From positions 1-63,565 of IMG/VR virus record IMGVR_UViG_3300021478_000029: a stretch of DNA of 63,565 nucleotides; one strand, given 5' to 3'. The number at the start of each line of letters is the position of its first letter. Positions within the stretch are counted from its first letter, which is position 1. The notes under the pieces are model-generated. The model worked only from the letters and a program-made list of their open reading frames with translations, had not been told where the DNA came from and searched no databases. The translations under genes were made by a program, and so were the position numbers. Source of the stretch: a virus. Positions 1 to 6,844 of this stretch are shown here, one piece after another.

Positions 1-2
1 GC

Positions 3-290
3 AAATGTATCGCGCTGACACAACTCAAGGACGGGAATCCTGCCGCGACGATGGAAACGGCCAGGTGTCTCCGATGCGGTCCCTCTGCCGCAGCGGAGCG
101 CACTTACGATAATGTCCAGTTGCTATGCCGCCGATGCAATCGTCATAAGGGCGCCTCACGGATAGTCGGTCAGTTGCCGCTTTTCCCGAGGCCTACGCCG
201 GAGATCATCATTCGTGCGCGCTTGCCGCGCTCCCACCTCTGGCGGTCAGCCGCGGGTCCCGCGCTCCCCGTTAGCGCGTCGTCCGGTTGA
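3..290 (+). CDS. C-terminal part of an HNH-type protein, open at the window edge
   Basis: The reading frame is open from the first base, so the N-terminus lies outside the window or across the junction if the map is circular. Residues around positions 105-160 read DNVQLLCRRCNRHKG, the typical C-terminal half of an HNH endonuclease domain (Asn, then CxxC of the zinc knuckle). The expected DHxxP histidine core is not visible in this frame; a weak DAVPL-like trace sits in the -1 frame just upstream, so the gene may be frameshifted or degenerate. The tail after residue 55 has no recognisable domain. Confidence 0.4.
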   Translation, partial: KCIALTQLKDGNPAATMETARCLRCGPSAAAERTYDNVQLLCRRCNRHKGASRIVGQLPLFPRPTPEIIIRARLPRSHLWRSAAGPALPVSASSG

Positions 291-458
291 ACCGCCTTGG
301 TCAAACGGACTCCCGGAAAGATTGGCGCTCCGCCGCCGGGAGCTCACCTTGCAGGACGGGCAAACGGAGCCGCGGTCACGCGTGGCGAACGGCCGTGTGC
401 ACAGTGAGCAAGTGCGCTTGGTCATTCCCGGCGGAGGTGTCCAGTCATCGCCTTCCAT
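246..458 (-). CDS. Small zinc-ribbon protein (70 aa)
   Basis: Two cysteine knuckles (CSLC and CPSC) about 16 residues apart make a zinc ribbon; the C-terminal half is basic and low complexity. The start at 458 was chosen because GGGAG lies a suitable distance upstream. It ends the leftward block, 4 nt after the CxxCxxCC gene, and runs antisense over the end of the HNH fragment. Function unknown; nucleic-acid binding is possible. Confidence 0.5.
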   Translation of the reverse strand: MEGDDWTPPPGMTKRTCSLCTRPFATRDRGSVCPSCKVSSRRRSANLSGSPFDQGGSTGRRANGERGTRG

Positions 459-462
459 TGCG

Positions 463-1125
463 CTACGCTCCCGCTGATGCAGCGTGGTCAACCATCCCGC
501 CGACCACCGCCTCAATTTCCTCCGGGGAGTGTTCTTCCTCCCGCATCATGACCCGGTCATCAAACTCATGCCATGCGCCGTCCTCGCACAGTGGCGGCGC
601 GGCCAGGACGATGCCGGTCCGGTTGTCAAAGCGCACGAGTGCAGCGCACCGCCACCGCTCCGCCTGGCGCACGAGCCACGCGCGGAGCTCCGGGTCCCGG
701 TGCGCGTTCCGGTGCGCCGGGTCGCACCATATCTGGATCACGGGGACCTTGGCGGAGCTCCCGTCATCATTCTGCCGGACGATGAAATCCAAGGTCATGT
801 CGATCACGTAGTGGGAGCGGTCCGGGCGGCGGAGGCCCGCCGTTGTTTCGTCAATGAGCCACCGGCAGGCCCATGTGGCGCACGCGACGGGACGATCAGC
901 GTAGATCGAGCAACCCTTGCCGAAGCGGGCATACTGACACCGCTGGCCGGCGGCCTTGTTGAGCGGGACGGGGACGGGGACAAGCGTGCAACAGAGTGTG
1001 CACGTGCCGCACACTCGGCCGGAGGCCTCCCGGTTGAATGTGAGCTCCATGGAGCCGTCATCGTGCTCCACCATCTTCATGTGATCGCCGGCCAGTTCAT
1101 AATCCGGTGCTATGCGGGGCGGCAT
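463..1125 (-). CDS. CxxCxxCC cysteine-cluster protein (YkgJ-like)
   Basis: The 220-aa product has the signature C39-x2-C42-x2-C45-C46 followed by GCSIYADRPVAC, matching the zinc/iron-chelating CxxCxxCC family. Members are small metal-binding proteins of unknown role in bacteria and phages. The C-terminal half carries no second domain that I recognise. Its ATG overlaps the stop of the upstream 57-aa gene (ATGA), so translation is probably coupled. Confidence 0.65.
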   Translation of the reverse strand: MPPRIAPDYELAGDHMKMVEHDDGSMELTFNREASGRVCGTCTLCCTLVPVPVPLNKAAGQRCQYARFGKGCSIYADRPVACATWACRWLIDETTAGLRRPDRSHYVIDMTLDFIVRQNDDGSSAKVPVIQIWCDPAHRNAHRDPELRAWLVRQAERWRCAALVRFDNRTGIVLAAPPLCEDGAWHEFDDRVMMREEEHSPEEIEAVVGGMVDHAASAGA

Positions 1126-1298
1126 CAGGTGCGCCCTTCAATTTCCGCCAGGGTCCGCCGCGCCAGGTCACAGAGCGTTACCGTGGTCGCCTCCGTGGCG
1201 CCGGCCAGGGCCTCCCACGCGGCTCTATCCTCGGGGGACCATGGTCCGCCGCGGTGGAACAGTAAGACGGCCCGTGCAAGGCGCTCAGCCGGCGTCAT
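1125..1298 (-). CDS. Small hypothetical protein (57 aa)
   Basis: An uninterrupted frame starting MTPAERLARAVLLFHRGG with codon use like its neighbours. It lies tightly between two leftward genes, with its stop overlapping the next start (ATGA). It is predicted helical and acidic. No family recognised; support comes from packing and codon bias. Confidence 0.55.
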   Translation of the reverse strand: MTPAERLARAVLLFHRGGPWSPEDRAAWEALAGATEATTVTLCDLARRTLAEIEGRT

Positions 1299-1316
1299 GG
1301 TCCGGGCCGGTGTCGC

Positions 1317-1583
1317 TCATGCCGGCGGCCTCCCCGTCCCGAACCCCTGATACTCCCAACCCTCTTTGCGGAGCCGGCGCAGCAAGTAGGGGAATTGCGC
1401 GAGCAGGTTCAGCAGTGCGGCGGCCTCCCCGGGGACCGTGGTCGCGCCTTGTGCCCAACGCTCAACGCGTCGGCGGATCGTAAGCGGCTCCGCGGTGTCC
1501 CCAAGGTGTCCGAGCAGGCGCGCCAATGCCCCTTGTGACAGTTGCAGCGCGTCCAAGGTGCTGCGGAATTCGTCCGTTGTCAT
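1317..1583 (-). CDS. Small helix-turn-helix (XRE/antitoxin-like) protein
   Basis: The 88-aa product begins with a likely HTH: MTTDEFRSTLDALQLSQGAL, then ARLLG and a helix with RRVERWAQG, the usual recognition-helix spacing of XRE or antitoxin-type DNA-binding proteins. GGAGAG lies about 6 nt upstream of the ATG and the conserved leader hairpin lies immediately 5' of that. It may be a regulator in the early block; target unknown. Confidence 0.55.
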   Translation of the reverse strand: MTTDEFRSTLDALQLSQGALARLLGHLGDTAEPLTIRRRVERWAQGATTVPGEAAALLNLLAQFPYLLRRLRKEGWEYQGFGTGRPPA

Positions 1584-1602
1584 GGTTCTCTCCGGCGCTC
1601 CG

Positions 1603-1619
1603 CCGGCGCCAATCGCCGG
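1603..1619 (-). promoter_or_regulatory. Conserved leader hairpin, copy 1
   Basis: On the minus strand the sequence is CCGGCG-ATTGG-CGCCGG: a 6-bp stem and 5-nt loop, 19 nt before the ATG at 1583. There is no promoter palindrome here, so this copy sits inside the transcript. One of six copies at near-constant spacing from a start codon. Confidence 0.7.
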
Positions 1620-1635
1620 CGGTTCCGCTTTCAGT

Positions 1636-1971
1636 CTAGTGCAGATATTCCGCTAGACCCATCCGGGTGACGGCCTCGATGATGGGCGTGGAGCACATGC
1701 CGTCTATACCAATGAAATAGCCGGCTTGCTTCTGCCACTCACAGGCCTCCCGGACCGCGGTCACGAATTCCGCCGCATCAGCGCACTCCGTCACCACGAC
1801 ATCGCCCTCAGCGTATGAGCAAAGCCGGAGGGTGAGGGGATTGATCCAGTTGCCGTAATACCAAGCGTCTTGCTTGGTATCGAGTTGAGCCCAGCCGTCC
1901 CTGAAATGGCACAGCTTGAAGTCATAGCGGTATCGGTCGCCCATAGGCTCAAAGGCGCGCGTGACCTTCAC
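1636..1971 (-). CDS. Hypothetical phage protein (111 aa)
   Basis: The protein is rich in aromatic residues (RYRYDFKLCHF, DAWYYGNWINP) and contains a short acidic helix before a C-terminal segment. No signal peptide, membrane segment or known motif is seen. Its start overlaps the stop of the upstream gene by 4 nt, placing it as the second gene of the unit driven by the promoter at 2355-2383. Confidence 0.55.
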   Translation of the reverse strand: MKVTRAFEPMGDRYRYDFKLCHFRDGWAQLDTKQDAWYYGNWINPLTLRLCSYAEGDVVVTECADAAEFVTAVREACEWQKQAGYFIGIDGMCSTPIIEAVTRMGLAEYLH

Positions 1972-2306
1972 CGGCCGGCCCTCCGGTCCTGGCGGCGCAT
2001 GGAGCGCAGCACGAGGCTCGCCGCGGTTTCCGGTGACAGGTTGAGGCGCTTCTCATTCAACCAATCCGCCACGGCCCGCATGGTTGACTCGTCACCGAAT
2101 GCAAACCGTTCCGGTAGAGGATAGTGGCCGGTCACGCCTTCAATAACTATGGACAGGATATAAGCGCCGCGATCCATAGTGGCCGTGAAGCAAAAGGGCA
2201 CACGTCCGCGGCCGTTCATTTCGAGGACCCGGTTTTCCAGGGCAGTGCAGAGCTCGTCGGCCGGGAGGGCGGCAGGCTCAGCGTTGACGGGCAATTTGTC
2301 AGACAT
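1968..2306 (-). CDS. Hypothetical protein, first gene of the P1 unit (112 aa)
   Basis: Start at MSDKLPVN (2306), supported by GGAG about 8 nt upstream and by the leader hairpin ending 20 nt before it; a longer frame would run through the hairpin and promoter. The product is a soluble mixed alpha/beta protein with a C-terminal helix rich in Arg. No family recognised. Likely controlled both by the palindromic operator and by the hairpin. Confidence 0.6.
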   Translation of the reverse strand: MSDKLPVNAEPAALPADELCTALENRVLEMNGRGRVPFCFTATMDRGAYILSIVIEGVTGHYPLPERFAFGDESTMRAVADWLNEKRLNLSPETAASLVLRSMRRQDRRAGR

Positions 2307-2326
2307 TGGAGGCTCCACAAGTTCCA

Positions 2327-2343
2327 CCGGCGCCAATCGCCGG
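2327..2343 (-). promoter_or_regulatory. Conserved leader hairpin, copy 2
   Basis: CCGGCG-ATTGG-CGCCGG on the minus strand, ending 20 nt before the start at 2306 and lying just downstream of the promoter at 2355-2383, so it forms the 5' end of that transcript. Confidence 0.75.
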
Positions 2344-2354
2344 CGGCAGTGAGT

Positions 2355-2383
2355 ATAATACCAACATTTCATTGGTATGTCCA
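2355..2383 (-). promoter_or_regulatory. Sigma70-type promoter P1 with 21-bp palindromic operator
   Basis: Minus strand: -35 TGGACA, 17-bp spacer, -10 TATTAT. The palindrome at 2358-2378 (arms ATACCAA and TTGGTAT) overlaps both elements, so a bound dimer would block RNA polymerase. It drives 2306 leftward. Confidence 0.8.
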
Positions 2384-2419
2384 GTGAACTTGCGGCGCGC
2401 ATCAAACGGAGCTCCGCTT

Positions 2420-2608
2420 ATGGACCTGTTGCTGATTATCGTCGTGTTGTTCCTGCTATTCGGCGGAGGCGGGGGACTATACCGTTACGGGTCACGCGCC
2501 AGTTGGGGACCGTCATACTACGCCGGCGGCGGCCTGGGGCTGATCCTGCTGATCGTGTTGGTTGTGTTGCTGCTCGGTGGCGGCGGCCTTCCGCACTGGC
2601 GCTACTGA
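2420..2608 (+). CDS. DUF3309-like small membrane protein (62 aa)
   Basis: Two hydrophobic segments (residues about 2-14 and 39-53) flank a Gly/Tyr/Trp-rich linker, the pattern of the DUF3309 family of tiny alphaproteobacterial membrane proteins. The ATG at 2420 is preceded by GGAG at about 9 nt. It is transcribed against its neighbours and its 3' end overlaps the end of the convergent gene by 7 nt, which suggests a separately acquired host-type gene. Role unknown. Confidence 0.65.
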   Translation: MDLLLIIVVLFLLFGGGGGLYRYGSRASWGPSYYAGGGLGLILLIVLVVLLLGGGGLPHWRY

Positions 2609-3231
2609 CGCGTCAGGACCTCAAGCGGCTCCACCTGCAAGCCCATTTCCTTCAACTCTTCCAGGAGCGCTTGAGCCGCGCGCTTCTCGGCGTCAGTGGC
2701 CAGGCGGGCCGGCAGAATGTTGATGATTTCACCCTCGACCCTCCCGCCGTGTATTGAGACTTTCCGGAGGCCGGTAGGCATGCCGCTGGCGCGCCGCTCA
2801 ATCTCCCGCATGTCCTGGATTGTCCGCCGCTCGCCAGTGGCGTTATCACGCCAAGTCAACATGCACCATATGACCTCTTTTCGATCTGACGCCTTGCTTG
2901 GCGGGAGCTCCGTGGCGCGCCGTTTATGATCCGCGTCAGTCTCGCCGGGCAGTTGCCCCACATCACGAATCCACGCCTCACCGATTGAGCACAGTGCGAC
3001 CGCATCATGGATGACGCAGAGCAACCGGAGCACACGATAGAAGTTTTGCTTGTCATGCAGCATCAGTGCCGGGATCACAAGCGGCCCCTCCGCCCGGTGC
3101 AGTATGAACATCGGGAGGACCTGGCCTTTATCGAGCAAGATTTGCCGGGCAAATGTCACGTCGAATTCGACCTGCTCTTGCCAGCGCTCGGGCACGTTGG
3201 CGCCTCCCGCGCTCCGTGGCCGGACGGTCAT
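2602..3231 (-). CDS. Hypothetical protein (209 aa)
   Basis: A soluble, predicted alpha/beta protein. Visible segments include FDVTFARQILLDKGQV near the N-terminus and a C-terminal amphipathic helix (ATDAEKRAAQALLEELKEMG). The pattern resembles phage proteins of unknown function in early accessory blocks. The start overlaps the stop of the upstream CxxC protein by 4 nt. No catalytic motif recognised. Confidence 0.55.
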   Translation of the reverse strand: MTVRPRSAGGANVPERWQEQVEFDVTFARQILLDKGQVLPMFILHRAEGPLVIPALMLHDKQNFYRVLRLLCVIHDAVALCSIGEAWIRDVGQLPGETDADHKRRATELPPSKASDRKEVIWCMLTWRDNATGERRTIQDMREIERRASGMPTGLRKVSIHGGRVEGEIINILPARLATDAEKRAAQALLEELKEMGLQVEPLEVLTRQ

Positions 3232-3449
3232 AGCTCGTCCTCCGCGGCCGGTTCATACGCGTCATCGAATATCTCAACCGCCGGCATGCCCAACTCCGCA
3301 CGCTTCTCGTTGATCTTGTCCATGCAGGACCGGCACACCGGCTCCCGCGTCCCGGTGAACGCCGTCGTGCTCGGGACACGGACCGGATTGTAAGAAAACA
3401 CTTGATGGCACGTGATGCACGGACCCATGCAGAATACGAATCCCATCAC
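3228..3449 (-). CDS. CxxC zinc-finger-like small protein (73 aa)
   Basis: Cysteine pairs C-x2-C near residues 11-14 and CRSC near residues 39-42 suggest one zinc-binding site; the C-terminal third is acidic (YEPAAEDEL). Coupled by overlap to the downstream 209-aa gene. Function unknown. Confidence 0.55.
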   Translation of the reverse strand: MMGFVFCMGPCITCHQVFSYNPVRVPSTTAFTGTREPVCRSCMDKINEKRAELGMPAVEIFDDAYEPAAEDEL

Positions 3450-3469
3450 TAATCCTCCCGTTTGATGTT

Positions 3470-3706
3470 TCAGGGTAGCGCCTCCGCCTCCCGCCGGCGC
3501 CAGCTCGTGTAGTTTGCCACGTCAACCGCGAGTTGCCGGGCAAGCTGGTAAGGGCGGTAGAGCGCGTCCTGCTCTTCCCGCGGCTTGTCGAAGTCAACGC
3601 GTTGATCGTACTGCTTGAACAGGCGCCACGCGTCCTCAATACACTTGTCCGCGTGCCAGCCTGACCAGTTCTCCGGGTCCTTTGGAAGCCTGACCATAGC
3701 CGTCAC
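3470..3706 (-). CDS. Small hypothetical protein (78 aa)
   Basis: A helical, charged protein (MTAMVRLPKDPENWSGW...) with many Trp, Arg and Asp residues and no membrane segment. It overlaps the stop of the upstream gene by 4 nt, consistent with a translationally coupled cluster. No family recognised. Confidence 0.5.
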   Translation of the reverse strand: MTAMVRLPKDPENWSGWHADKCIEDAWRLFKQYDQRVDFDKPREEQDALYRPYQLARQLAVDVANYTSWRRREAEALP

Positions 3707-3924
3707 TCCGGCAGGCTGAGCGTGGCACTGTAGCGCCGCGCCAGGTCCTTCGCCGCCTTCACGGCCGCGGACTGCGATCGAAAAAACTGCTCGGACACCG
3801 TGCGGCCGAGTGCGTTGAAATCATCGTCCGGCAGGCCGAAACAACGGACCCGCCAGCCACGGCCGCTCCCGCGGTAGCCTCGCGGTTGCGTCCAATCAGT
3901 GACCGTCACTGTGTAGTGCATCAT
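3703..3924 (-). CDS. Small hypothetical protein (73 aa)
   Basis: The N-terminal half looks like beta strands (MMHYTVTVTDW, GWRVRCFGL), followed by one amphipathic helix (SQSAAVKAAKDLARRY). A similar strand-then-helix layout is seen in the 70-aa protein at 4681-4893, so the two may be distant paralogues. Overlaps its neighbours by 4 nt on both sides. Confidence 0.5.
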   Translation of the reverse strand: MMHYTVTVTDWTQPRGYRGSGRGWRVRCFGLPDDDFNALGRTVSEQFFRSQSAAVKAAKDLARRYSATLSLPE

Positions 3925-4082
3925 GACACGGCTTCCATCAGTTTTAACTCAGCGGACAACAGAGCAATGTGCTCACGGCTCAACGGCTCAACCGGAGCCG
4001 GCTTCCACGGGCCGCGGGTCAGTGAAAGCAACGCGTCAATTTCCGCGTCCGTCAACGGGATTAGTTTTGTATCACGCATCAT
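3921..4082 (-). CDS. Small hypothetical protein (53 aa)
   Basis: The frame reads MMRDTKLIPLTDAEIDALLS and onward; a strong GGAGG lies just upstream of the tandem ATGs and its stop overlaps the next start (ATGA). Helical and acidic; no family recognised. Confidence 0.6.
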   Translation of the reverse strand: MMRDTKLIPLTDAEIDALLSLTRGPWKPAPVEPLSREHIALLSAELKLMEAVS

Positions 4083-4093
4083 CTTGCCCTCCG

Positions 4094-4282
4094 TCAGCTA
4101 TCCGCTTGGGCGCGGTAGTAATCACGCATCAACCGCAAGGTTTCCAAGGCTTGCGTGATATTGCCGATCTCCACGTGTGCGACCAGCAGACCCAACGTTG
4201 TCGCTAGCATCATTTCGAGATGGCGGCGCGTGCGTTGTATTTCGACCAAAAGGCGGCCGATCTCTTCATTGAGTTCCATCAC
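4094..4282 (-). CDS. Small coiled-coil-like protein (62 aa)
   Basis: Nearly all helix: MMELNEEIGRLLVEIQRTRR has heptad-like hydrophobic spacing, followed by a second amphipathic helix. Start overlaps the stop of the gene upstream. No family recognised. Confidence 0.5.
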   Translation of the reverse strand: MMELNEEIGRLLVEIQRTRRHLEMMLATTLGLLVAHVEIGNITQALETLRLMRDYYRAQADS

Positions 4283-4620
4283 CGCTTCCCGCTCATGAGG
4301 TAGGTCATGCCATACGGGCCGCAGCCTGACAGTGGCTCAGCGTTGTGGAGGTTGCCGCGCGGATGGCGTGCCGGCGTCTTCCAACCGTCCGACTTCAGCA
4401 GGTTGCCGGTGGCGATCTCGATGAAGCCATAAGCGTATCGGCTTGATGGATTGTCCTCCACGACGATCCGGGAGTAGCGCGCGCCAGGCATTATCAGCAC
4501 GCGCGGAGGCGCGCCGACATTCCGGTTGGTAGTGTGATGCGCGGCCAGCATTGCCTCAAGGGCGGCGCGGAAGGCTTCGATTTCCGCCGCCGTCACTGGC
4601 GGGATAGAGCTCTGTGTCAT
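4279..4620 (-). CDS. Hypothetical protein (113 aa)
   Basis: Start MTQSSIPP at 4620 is set by GAGG upstream and by the leader hairpin ending 20 nt before it. An N-terminal helix (AAEIEAFRAALEAMLAAHH) is followed by a strand-rich region containing RYAYGFIEIATGNLL. The latter resembles small phage proteins that begin with a similar strand pattern, but I cannot name the family. Confidence 0.55.
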   Translation of the reverse strand: MTQSSIPPVTAAEIEAFRAALEAMLAAHHTTNRNVGAPPRVLIMPGARYSRIVVEDNPSSRYAYGFIEIATGNLLKSDGWKTPARHPRGNLHNAEPLSGCGPYGMTYLMSGKR

Positions 4621-4640
4621 GGGGAAATCCTCAAATCCCG

Positions 4641-4657
4641 CCGGCGCCAATCGCCGG
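4641..4657 (-). promoter_or_regulatory. Conserved leader hairpin, copy 3
   Basis: CCGGCG-ATTGG-CGCCGG on the minus strand, ending 20 nt before the ATG at 4620. No palindromic promoter is adjacent, so this copy is internal to the P2 transcript; this argues that the hairpin acts independently of transcription start. Confidence 0.75.
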
Positions 4658-4680
4658 CGGCAGGCACGGCACGGCACGGG

Positions 4681-4893
4681 TCAGGTCAGGACCCGGACCA
4701 CCACGCAGCCGTTGAAACCCTTGGGCGCCATCTGCTTGATCGTCCGCCGCATCCAAGCCTTCGCAGCGCTATAGGTGCTTGAGGGAGCCCAAATCGGATC
4801 AGAGCCATCAAAGGAGAAGGCCCAACCGCCATAACCGCGAGGCTCGCGGCTGTGGGTCCAAACGTAGGTGACTGTGTCAAATTCAAAGGTCAT
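4681..4893 (-). CDS. Small hypothetical protein (70 aa)
   Basis: First gene after promoter P2. Strand-rich N-terminus (MTFEFDTVTYVW) then a helix (SAAKAWMRRTIKQMAP) and a final strand. Layout similar to the product of 3703-3924. Preceded by the leader hairpin variant with a 6-nt loop. Confidence 0.55.
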   Translation of the reverse strand: MTFEFDTVTYVWTHSREPRGYGGWAFSFDGSDPIWAPSSTYSAAKAWMRRTIKQMAPKGFNGCVVVRVLT

Positions 4894-4914
4894 GGGGAAG
4901 GGTCCTCAATGCCA

Positions 4915-4932
4915 CCGGCGCCTATTCGCCGG
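4915..4932 (-). promoter_or_regulatory. Conserved leader hairpin, copy 4 (6-nt loop variant)
   Basis: Stem CCGGCG/CGCCGG retained with loop AATAGG on the minus strand; ends 21 nt before the ATG at 4893. Stem conservation despite loop change supports an RNA structure. Confidence 0.7.
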
Positions 4933-4942
4933 CAACAATTGG

Positions 4943-4971
4943 AATATACCAACATAACGTTGGTATGTCCA
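4943..4971 (-). promoter_or_regulatory. Promoter P2 with palindromic operator
   Basis: Minus strand: -35 TGGACA, 17-bp spacer, -10 TATATT; operator 4946-4966 with 8-bp arms ATACCAAC/GTTGGTAT. Drives the 4893-and-leftward genes. Confidence 0.8.
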
Positions 4972-4991
4972 GCGCAATCATCCAGCCTCTC

Positions 4992-5351
4992 TCAAATCAT
5001 GCCGAAAATCAGCAGCCAGGACGGAGCTCCGTCCGGACCCGTGCCGTCCGGTTCGACACGGTCGCCGGTGGGAGTTTCACAGACGCCGTCACTGACCCAT
5101 TCTTCCAGGCACGCCATGGAAGGAAGGCACTTCACGTCGCGGCGCCACGCCGGCAGTGATTCAACAAACGCAACTTTGCGCGCGCGCCACTCCGCCAACG
5201 TAAGCTCAGCCTTCTTGTGGCCAAACAGTTTCCAGGTCCGGTCATAGACGGACTTGCAAAGCACAACGCCGTCCTCGCGCGCGCTCAGCAAACGGCCGCC
5301 CTTGCCGATGTAACGGGCAAACTCGGGACCGTGGGCAGATAGTTTGGCCAT
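4992..5351 (-). CDS. Hypothetical protein (119 aa), first gene of the P3 unit
   Basis: Start MAKLSAHGPEFARYIGKGGR at 5351 chosen from its position 21 nt after the leader hairpin; the longer frame would be translated through hairpin and promoter. The sequence has a central basic segment (FGHKKAELTLAEWRARK) and an acidic C-terminal half. No family recognised. Likely under the same operator control as the divergent rightward operon. Confidence 0.6.
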   Translation of the reverse strand: MAKLSAHGPEFARYIGKGGRLLSAREDGVVLCKSVYDRTWKLFGHKKAELTLAEWRARKVAFVESLPAWRRDVKCLPSMACLEEWVSDGVCETPTGDRVEPDGTGPDGAPSWLLIFGMI

Positions 5352-5372
5352 GGAAGGCACTCCCTCAAGCCA

Positions 5373-5389
5373 CCGGCGCCAATCGCCGG
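5373..5389 (-). promoter_or_regulatory. Conserved leader hairpin, copy 5
   Basis: CCGGCG-ATTGG-CGCCGG on the minus strand, 21 nt before the start at 5351 and directly downstream of promoter P3. Confidence 0.75.
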
Positions 5390-5400
5390 CGGACAAATGA

Positions 5401-5429
5401 AACATACCAACATTCCATTGGTATTGCCA
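5401..5429 (-). promoter_or_regulatory. Promoter P3 with palindromic operator
   Basis: Minus strand: -35 TGGCAA, 17-bp spacer, -10 TATGTT; operator 5404-5424 (ATACCAA/TTGGTAT arms). It faces left, back to back with P4, making 5401-5506 a divergent control region. Confidence 0.75.
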
Positions 5430-5477
5430 GTTTAATCGCTATGCATCGGCGGAGTGTCCAGCGTGCGCTGATAACGC

Positions 5478-5506
5478 ATGACATACCAACTGAATGTTGG
5501 TATAGT
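5478..5506 (+). promoter_or_regulatory. Promoter P4 with palindromic operator (rightward)
   Basis: -35 ATGACA, 17-bp spacer, -10 TATAGT; operator 5483-5503 with 8-bp arms. The only plus-strand member. A transcript would start near 5513 and reach the AAGGAGA ribosome site before the ATG at 5533; no leader hairpin is present here. Confidence 0.8.
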
Positions 5507-5532
5507 GTTTCCTGTAAGAAGGAGACACGCAC

Positions 5533-5745
5533 ATGACCACCGAAACCAAGTTGACCTGGCGCCGCGCATCAAAAAACAACGGCTTCTATGCCAAGGGTCC
5601 CGACGGTGAGTTCCACGTCTATCGCGCCGAGAAGGGGCGCCGCGCACATGAGGCCACGTTGAATGGTGAGGTCATCGGCAAGTGGAACGACGCCGCTGAC
5701 GCCATGGCGGACATTGAGCGCAGCCTCCGCGTGGAGGCCGAGTAA
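5533..5745 (+). CDS. Small hypothetical protein, first gene of the modification operon (70 aa)
   Basis: Strong AAGGAGA ribosome site. The sequence is strand-rich and charged (LTWRRASKNNGFYAKGPDGE, then GKWNDAADAMADIERSL). No family recognised. The stop overlaps the start of the next gene by 1 nt, so it is the promoter-proximal gene of a tightly packed operon of five further genes. Confidence 0.6.
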   Translation: MTTETKLTWRRASKNNGFYAKGPDGEFHVYRAEKGRRAHEATLNGEVIGKWNDAADAMADIERSLRVEAE

Positions 5746-6134
5746 TGGCCTCCCGCCGCACCTGGATTGACGTTTGCGCGCACTGCGGCCGGACCGCTGA
5801 TACCAACGTCCCGCCGATCCCTCCGGAAACCGCCTGGGGCGGCGTCTGCATGGCGTGCAACGCCAAGCACGGATTGAGCGAGGCCTATACCGCCTGGCGC
5901 ACCGCGTGGATCGCCACCGCAAAGGCGGAGTCCCGGGCCAAGGGTGAGGCCGTTTGGCAGGCCAAGGGGATCAAGGTCGGGGAGCGCGTGCGCGTGTGGG
6001 GCCGGTCATTGCTCGGCGCGTTCCCGATCACCGGCATTGCCCGCGTCGGCGCCTCCGGCGCCTATGTCCAAGCGAAAGGGTATGGCCGCCTTGACCCGCG
6101 CGGCGCTCAGCGCGTGGAGGACCCGCAAGCGTGA
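5745..6134 (+). CDS. Zinc-ribbon protein with C-terminal beta domain (129 aa)
   Basis: CAHC at residues about 11-14 and CMAC near 35-38 form an N-terminal zinc ribbon; a helix follows (YTAWRTAWIATAKAES), then a strand-rich region (GIKVGERVRVWGRSLLG) reminiscent of an SH3-like barrel. Could bind DNA or act as an accessory to the enzymes downstream. Overlaps both neighbours by a few bases. Confidence 0.5.
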   Translation: MASRRTWIDVCAHCGRTADTNVPPIPPETAWGGVCMACNAKHGLSEAYTAWRTAWIATAKAESRAKGEAVWQAKGIKVGERVRVWGRSLLGAFPITGIARVGASGAYVQAKGYGRLDPRGAQRVEDPQA

Positions 6135-6844
6135 ATGATGCGATAGTCGAAATTCAAAACCCGCCCGTCGCCGCGGCGCTCGTGGCCAGCGGCTTTGATG
6201 GCATCGCACCACGCTATGACAGCGTGTTTCATTCGCGTCGTTGCTGCGCCGAGGACCGGCTCTTGGCCGCCAGGCTCCGCCCGTTCCTTCGCGGCTCCAT
6301 GGGCCAGCTCTTGGATGTCGGTTGCGGCACTGGCGCACTATTGCGCCTGGTCACGTGGCCGGTGTGGCGATACTCCGGCATTGACGTGTCAGCCGGCATG
6401 CTGGCGGAGGCCTCGCGACAGTATCCGGGCGCCGAGTTCTTTCGGGCCTCCGTGGAGGCCATGCCGTTCGGTGATGAACAGTTTGAGCGAGTAATCTCGA
6501 TCTTCTCCGCGCTCTCCTACGTCTCCGGACCTGCAAGGGCAGTCCGCGAGATTTATCGTGTTCTGCGGCCTGGCGGCCGGTGCCTCGTGATGGTTTATGC
6601 GCCGCGGTGGTATCGCCGCAACGCAGACTGTGCCGGTGACCTGCATGTGCACCTGGCGCCGGCCGCGTGGAGCGCATGGCAAGCCATCACGAGGTTCCGT
6701 GTGGCCGGCTTTGATCCGGGCTCCATCCGCCTGTCAGCGTTCTCGATCCTGCCGACGCCTCTGCTGTGCTTTGACGGCTTGCTAGCGCGACGGTTCCCGG
6801 AGGCCGGTCGCTATCTCATCATTGAGGCCGCGCGTCCGGCATGA
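6131..6844 (+). CDS. Class I SAM-dependent methyltransferase (Methyltransf_11 type)
   Basis: Motif I LLDVGCGTG at residues about 60-68 binds S-adenosylmethionine; SGIDVSAGML gives the acidic residue at the end of strand beta-2, and AMPFGDEQFERVI plus LRPGGRCLVMVY are the usual post-motif regions. The family methylates small molecules, proteins or RNA rather than DNA bases directly. The GTG start overlaps the upstream stop (GTGA). Lying in one operon with a PP-loop protein, a DNA methyltransferase and ParB, it may act in a DNA-modification pathway; substrate not predictable. Confidence 0.75.
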   Translation: MNDAIVEIQNPPVAAALVASGFDGIAPRYDSVFHSRRCCAEDRLLAARLRPFLRGSMGQLLDVGCGTGALLRLVTWPVWRYSGIDVSAGMLAEASRQYPGAEFFRASVEAMPFGDEQFERVISIFSALSYVSGPARAVREIYRVLRPGGRCLVMVYAPRWYRRNADCAGDLHVHLAPAAWSAWQAITRFRVAGFDPGSIRLSAFSILPTPLLCFDGLLARRFPEAGRYLIIEAARPA

